The notes under the pieces: generated by a model
The model's database searches: none
Told to the model about the DNA's origin: nothing
Seen by the model: the letters and a program-made list of their open reading frames with translations, nothing else
Origin: Affinirhizobium lemnae
GTDB taxonomy: Bacteria > Pseudomonadota > Alphaproteobacteria > Rhizobiales > Rhizobiaceae
Length of the DNA stretch: 64,000 nucleotides
NCBI RefSeq assembly: GCF_022968395.1
Contig: NZ_JALJQZ010000001.1
Coordinates: 62,001 to 126,000, forward strand
Reading direction: 5' to 3'
Shown here: in pieces, positions 63,001 through 64,000 of the stretch
Layout of the letters: each line of letters opens with the position of its first letter
How positions within the stretch are numbered: position 1 is the stretch's first letter
Made by a program: the position numbers and the translations under genes

Positions 63001-64000
63001 TGAAGCGTCTTCTTGTGGCAGGCCTTGCCTTCCTGTGCCTTCTAACACCAATTCAGCCGGCCTTTGCCGATGCTTCGCGCATCAAGGATATCGCGTCCCT
63101 TCAGGCAGGTCGTGACAACCAGTTGATCGGCTACGGTCTGATCGTTGGTCTCCAGGGAACGGGCGATAGCCTGCGATCCTCACCCTTCACCGAGCAGTCC
63201 ATGCGCGCCATGCTGCAGAATCTCGGCATATCGACACAAGGCGGCCAGTCGGCAGCGAAGAACACCGCGGCCGTCATGGTGACGGCCAATCTGCCGCCCT
63301 TCGCCAGCCCCGGCAGCCGTCTGGACGTCACGGTAAGCTCCCTCGGCGACGCAACGTCGCTGCGTGGCGGTACCCTCATCATGACCTCGTTGACCGGTGC
63401 CGACGGCCAGATCTATGCCGTCGCGCAGGGTTCGGTCATCGTGTCCGGCTTCTCCGCGCAAGGGCAGGCAGCTTCCGTCACCGAAGGTGTGACGACAGCG
63501 GGCCGCGTTCCGAACGGCGCCATCATAGAGCGTGAACTTCCATCGAAATTCAAGGACGCCGTCAATCTGGTGCTGCAATTGCGCAACCCGGATTTTTCCA
63601 CGGCGGTCCGCATCGCCGATACCGTGAACCGCTTTGCGGCCCAGCGCTATGGCGGTGCAATAGCAGAGCCTCGCGACTCACAGGAGGTCTCGGTCGCGAA
63701 GCCGAAGACGGCTGATCTGACGCGGCTGATGGCGGAGATTGAAAATCTTGTGGTCGAAACCGATACACCCGCGAAGGTCGTCGTCAATGAGCGAACCGGT
63801 ACGGTTGTCATCGGTGCCGATGTGAAGGTATCGCGTGTGGCCGTCAGCTATGGAACCTTGACCGTTCAAGTCACGGAGACACCGCAGATTATTCAGCCGC
63901 AACCCTTTTCCAATGGTGAGACCGCCGTTCAACCCCAGACCGATATCAGCGTCATGAAGAGCGGCAGCAATGTTGCCATCCTCAACGGACCGGATCTCAG
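63000..64000 (+). CDS. flgI: Flagellar P-ring protein FlgI (5' part)
   Basis: A partial gene running off the right edge; 333 codons of an expected ~370 are seen. The signal peptide ends near residue 23 (PIQPAFADA), followed by the family signature RIKDIASLQAGRDNQLIGYG and LIVGLQGTGD. It forms the periplasmic ring around the rod. The ATG at 63000 overlaps the flgA stop by one base. Confidence 0.95.
   Translation, partial: MKRLLVAGLAFLCLLTPIQPAFADASRIKDIASLQAGRDNQLIGYGLIVGLQGTGDSLRSSPFTEQSMRAMLQNLGISTQGGQSAAKNTAAVMVTANLPPFASPGSRLDVTVSSLGDATSLRGGTLIMTSLTGADGQIYAVAQGSVIVSGFSAQGQAASVTEGVTTAGRVPNGAIIERELPSKFKDAVNLVLQLRNPDFSTAVRIADTVNRFAAQRYGGAIAEPRDSQEVSVAKPKTADLTRLMAEIENLVVETDTPAKVVVNERTGTVVIGADVKVSRVAVSYGTLTVQVTETPQIIQPQPFSNGETAVQPQTDISVMKSGSNVAILNGPDL

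Overview
The window is chromosomal DNA from an alphaproteobacterium of the family Rhizobiaceae (Rhizobium/Agrobacterium/Sinorhizobium group). The evidence is the gene content and order: a polar organiser PodJ, the block murA-DUF2948-hisD-UPF0262-phosphatase-infA-maf-yacG-tRNA-Phe, the lpiA/acvB pair, and a chemotaxis/flagellar island in the rhizobial order (soluble MCP, cheS, cheY1, cheA, cheW, cheR, cheB, cheY2, cheD, cheT, fliF, visN, visR, then two divergent flagellar operons). A cheW lies between cheA and cheR, as in Sinorhizobium and Rhizobium. From memory Agrobacterium lacks it there, so a Rhizobium-like genome is slightly favoured; the genus cannot be fixed from this window.

Region 1 (1-9.1 kb): the end of a ligase-associated phosphoesterase gene (pdeM), an ECF sigma/anti-sigma pair divergent from a secreted DUF4394 protein, a TauE/SafE-type exporter translationally coupled to a TIGR02186 membrane-anchored protein, and the 1299-residue podJ with a perfect TTAA-N7-TTAA (CtrA-type) site upstream. 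Region 2 (9.1-14.6 kb): a beta-oxidation operon (acyl-CoA dehydrogenase, thiolase, two-domain hydratase/dehydrogenase) preceded by a palindromic operator that fills a promoter spacer, and closed by a strong terminator. Region 3 (14.6-25.3 kb): a small periplasmic protein of unknown function, an HWE-type histidine kinase, OpgC, a transporter-like hybrid sensor kinase, MscL, an aminotransferase, GalE and a stand-alone CheW.

Region 4 (25.5-35.3 kb): tRNA-Thr, the murA-to-yacG housekeeping block, tRNA-Phe, a muralytic-like protein with one RTX-type repeat and DUF4214, a flavoprotein and a TerC-family membrane protein. Region 5 (35.4-40.2 kb): the acvB-lpiA operon (lysyl-phosphatidylglycerol hydrolase and synthase) and an 850-base gene-free stretch. 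Region 6 (40.2-64 kb): the complete chemotaxis operon, fliF, the LuxR-type master regulators visN and visR, a leftward operon motA-fliM-fliN-fliG-flhB-orf and a rightward operon flgF-fliI-orf-flgB-flgC-fliE-flgG-flgA-flgI. flgI runs off the right edge.

Together the right third builds and steers the flagellum. A soluble globin-type receptor signals to CheA. Two CheY proteins carry the signal, and CheS and CheT (which stands in for CheZ) probably end it. VisN/VisR switch on the motility genes. No phage, IS element, CRISPR array or rRNA was seen. The least described material is in small accessory genes and in the control regions: the ECF divergent promoter, the fad operator, the podJ CtrA site, the DUF4214 protein, CheT, and FG-rich tails shared by FliF and FliN.
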